Source of the DNA: an uncultured Pelolinea sp.
GTDB lineage: Bacteria; Chloroflexota; Anaerolineae; Anaerolineales; Anaerolineaceae
DNA length: 7,629 nt
Direction: 5' to 3'
Assembly: GCA_937902055.1 (NCBI GenBank)
Contig: CALGUJ010000330.1
Location: 1-7,629 of the forward strand
The position numbers were made by a program, and so were the translations under genes. Below, piece by piece: positions 6,347 through 7,629 of the stretch (within the stretch, counting starts at the first letter, position 1; the number at the start of each line of letters is the position of its first letter). The notes under the pieces were generated by a model, which was given only the letters and a program-made list of their open reading frames with translations, searched no databases and was not told the origin of the DNA.

Positions 6347-6965
6347 TATTGTTTATCGCCGTACTTTCCACCAGCGCGCCAACCAACAAAAATAGAATAC
6401 CCACAACTATGGCAATACGTTCCGATCGTATTAAATGAATATCTTTAATTTTTCCGGTTGTGGTATTTTTTCCGTTGGTAAGTACGATTGCGCTTTGCGC
6501 GAGCGAACAGGTAAACAACAATTGCCCGGACATTTCCCAAAGGCCGGCCCGATGCAAGAGGTCGAATGTGCGGAGCAACCTGGTGATCAGGGGGAGCGAT
6601 TCGCTCTCCACGGAAAACGACCACGTTCCTAAAACGATAGCGTTTATTGTTATCAATGTGAAAAAAGCCTGGTATCCAAGTGAAAGGTATTGAGTTTCAC
6701 TTTCCTTTTTCCGGCCAAACAAACTGCCGAGGAAAATAACCATAATTGACATTGAATTGTATAAAAAAATTTGGATGGCCGAAATGATTGTGTTTCCGGA
6801 CGCCTCCCAATTCTGTAATGGATTCTTATTTTTCAACAAACCTTCGGGGAGAAGATAGTAAGCAAAAACCGTTACTCCGAAAAATAGGATAATAAATATT
6901 AAGAAGGTAATCTGGATTCTGGTTCTTAAATCAGAACTGCATAGTTTATTTCGCACAACGATCAT
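6339..6965 (-). CDS. SpoIIM-like (DUF95) integral membrane protein
   Basis: Membrane protein of 208 residues with about five TM helices (near 18-39, 60-83, 97-116, 145-163, 183-204). Several features recall the stage II sporulation protein M family: an Asn before TM2 in FLYNSMSIMVIFLGSLFG (N70, G80, G84), a Gly/Glu motif before TM4 in AGLWEMSGQ (E144, in place of the family's HGxxE) and a TM5 ending in LVGALVES (E200). The match is by eye and diverged: the usual His reads Ala140, although a His lies at 138. SpoIIM relatives are common in non-sporulating bacteria, so this does not imply sporulation. DUF95 proteins also serve in circular-bacteriocin export/immunity operons. ATG is preceded by AGAGG at 8 nt. 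The gene begins 21 nt after the CPBP gene and is probably co-transcribed. Its base composition is clearly more AT-rich than the glycosyltransferase genes. Function not known. Confidence 0.6.
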   Translation of the reverse strand: MIVVRNKLCSSDLRTRIQITFLIFIILFFGVTVFAYYLLPEGLLKNKNPLQNWEASGNTIISAIQIFLYNSMSIMVIFLGSLFGRKKESETQYLSLGYQAFFTLITINAIVLGTWSFSVESESLPLITRLLRTFDLLHRAGLWEMSGQLLFTCSLAQSAIVLTNGKNTTTGKIKDIHLIRSERIAIVVGILFLLVGALVESTAINNIA

Positions 6966-6973
6966 TATTTTTA

Positions 6974-6978
6974 CCTCT
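6974..6978 (-). promoter_or_regulatory. Ribosome binding site of the SpoIIM-like gene
   Basis: AGAGG on the minus strand lies 8 nt before ATG at 6963-6965, inside the 21-nt gap after the CPBP stop codon. It supports this start. Confidence 0.5.
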
Positions 6979-6986
6979 GATTTGAA

Positions 6987-7628
6987 CTACAAAAACAGGG
7001 TGAATAAATACCCCATTCCTACCATTAGAACATTGCTGATGCTGTGCATGAGCATGGGGTACAGGATGCTGCGGCTGCGTTGATAAGCCACGCCCTGAAT
7101 CATTCCTAGAACGAAAGCGTAGATTATTTGAAAAGAATTCACTTCAAACGTGAAAGGTGCAAGCGACCATTGAATGTGAGCAATGGAAAACAGGAGCGAG
7201 GCAGCAATAATTTCCAGCGTAACATCATCCTTGACAGGAATGCTGCGCCCAAATCCATAAACAAACAGGGTGACAGGCAGCGCGCGATAAAGGATTTCTT
7301 CCGAGGGTCCGCTCATGAACAATTGAAAACACAAGGTGCCCAATATGTTGCCGGAAGTCAAAGGGAAATCATAGATCGGAAGATTGCCCGTGAGATGAAT
7401 TACAAAATGATAGACAAGAGCTACCGCGAAAAATACGGCTGCGAAGGTTGCCAGGAATCTTAATCCATTTCGGGAATCACCAATACCGAGACTGAAATCC
7501 ACATCCAATAACCTGGCAAGCAACCAAATCAACCCTAAAGTGAGAAACATTTGAACCGCATGGTGGATGGTCAATCCCATAAAAATATCGTTGGGATCGA
7601 TGCGTTTATAATCGACCAATCCGGATAA
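6987..7628 (-). CDS. CPBP family intramembrane glutamic endopeptidase, probably 5'-truncated by window edge
   Basis: Polytopic membrane protein of the CPBP (CAAX protease/bacteriocin-processing, Abi/Rce1-like) family. Numbered from a TTG at 7619, the three family motifs are all present: EExxxR (E107, E108, R112 in SEEILYR), FxxxH (F144, H148 in FSIAH) and HxxxN (H192, N196 in HSISN). The putative catalytic Glu/His set is therefore complete. About five to six TM helices are seen. The reading frame has no stop up to the right edge (the codons before TTG read Leu-Ser-Gly). Neither the TTG nor the next ATG (residue 14) has a ribosome site, so the true start is probably beyond the window. Family members cleave prenylated or other membrane-near peptides, mature peptide antibiotics or give self-immunity. 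The downstream SpoIIM-like gene is 21 nt away. The family call is secure; the substrate is unknown. Confidence 0.88.
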   Translation of the reverse strand, partial: LSGLVDYKRIDPNDIFMGLTIHHAVQMFLTLGLIWLLARLLDVDFSLGIGDSRNGLRFLATFAAVFFAVALVYHFVIHLTGNLPIYDFPLTSGNILGTLCFQLFMSGPSEEILYRALPVTLFVYGFGRSIPVKDDVTLEIIAASLLFSIAHIQWSLAPFTFEVNSFQIIYAFVLGMIQGVAYQRSRSILYPMLMHSISNVLMVGMGYLFTLFL

Positions 7629-7629
7629 A

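Noticed and set aside
1..7629. CRISPR arrays, tRNA/rRNA genes, transposase genes or IS ends
   Set aside because: No regularly spaced repeats, no tRNA-like cloverleaf or rRNA motif and no transposase-like protein were seen on reading the window; nearly all of it is filled by the seven genes.

Overview
The window is 7.6 kb of bacterial DNA in which every credible gene lies on the minus strand, so it is transcribed from right to left. In that order the genes are: a CPBP-family membrane protease cut by the right edge; a SpoIIM-like membrane protein; a membrane-anchored NapH/NosR-type 2x[4Fe-4S] protein; a DPM1-like family 2 glycosyltransferase; a GT-C type polytopic glycosyltransferase; an inosine/uridine-type nucleoside hydrolase; and an MFS transporter. 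Gaps are short (15 to about 125 nt). Shine-Dalgarno-like sites, GTG/TTG starts and dense packing show a bacterium. GC content is mixed, with the GT-C gene visibly GC-rich and the SpoIIM-like gene AT-rich. The gene mix would suit an environmental anaerobe such as an anaerolinean Chloroflexota, but that is a guess because no taxonomic marker is present.

Region 1 (right end to about 5195) holds three membrane genes: protease, SpoIIM-like protein and Fe-S protein. The first two are 21 nt apart and probably co-transcribed. A long imperfect hairpin spans the stop codon of the SpoIIM-like gene and the gap before the Fe-S gene. Region 2 (5085 to 2491) is a two-gene glycosylation cassette. A cytoplasmic enzyme probably charges a polyprenyl phosphate with a sugar, and a GT-C membrane enzyme could use that lipid-linked sugar outside the cytoplasm. 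Region 3 (about 2470 to 121) has its own candidate promoter and holds the nucleoside hydrolase and the MFS transporter, which plausibly work together in nucleoside uptake and salvage.

The extreme left end carries a plus-strand-type terminator hairpin, which suggests a convergent gene ending just outside the window. Nothing here amounts to a clearly new system. The points most worth checking are the nucleoside hydrolase whose usual catalytic histidine position reads proline, the SpoIIM/CPBP pair at the truncated edge, the orphan NapH/NosR-like protein with two extra cysteine pairs, the four-cysteine tail of the GT-C enzyme, and the intergenic hairpin.
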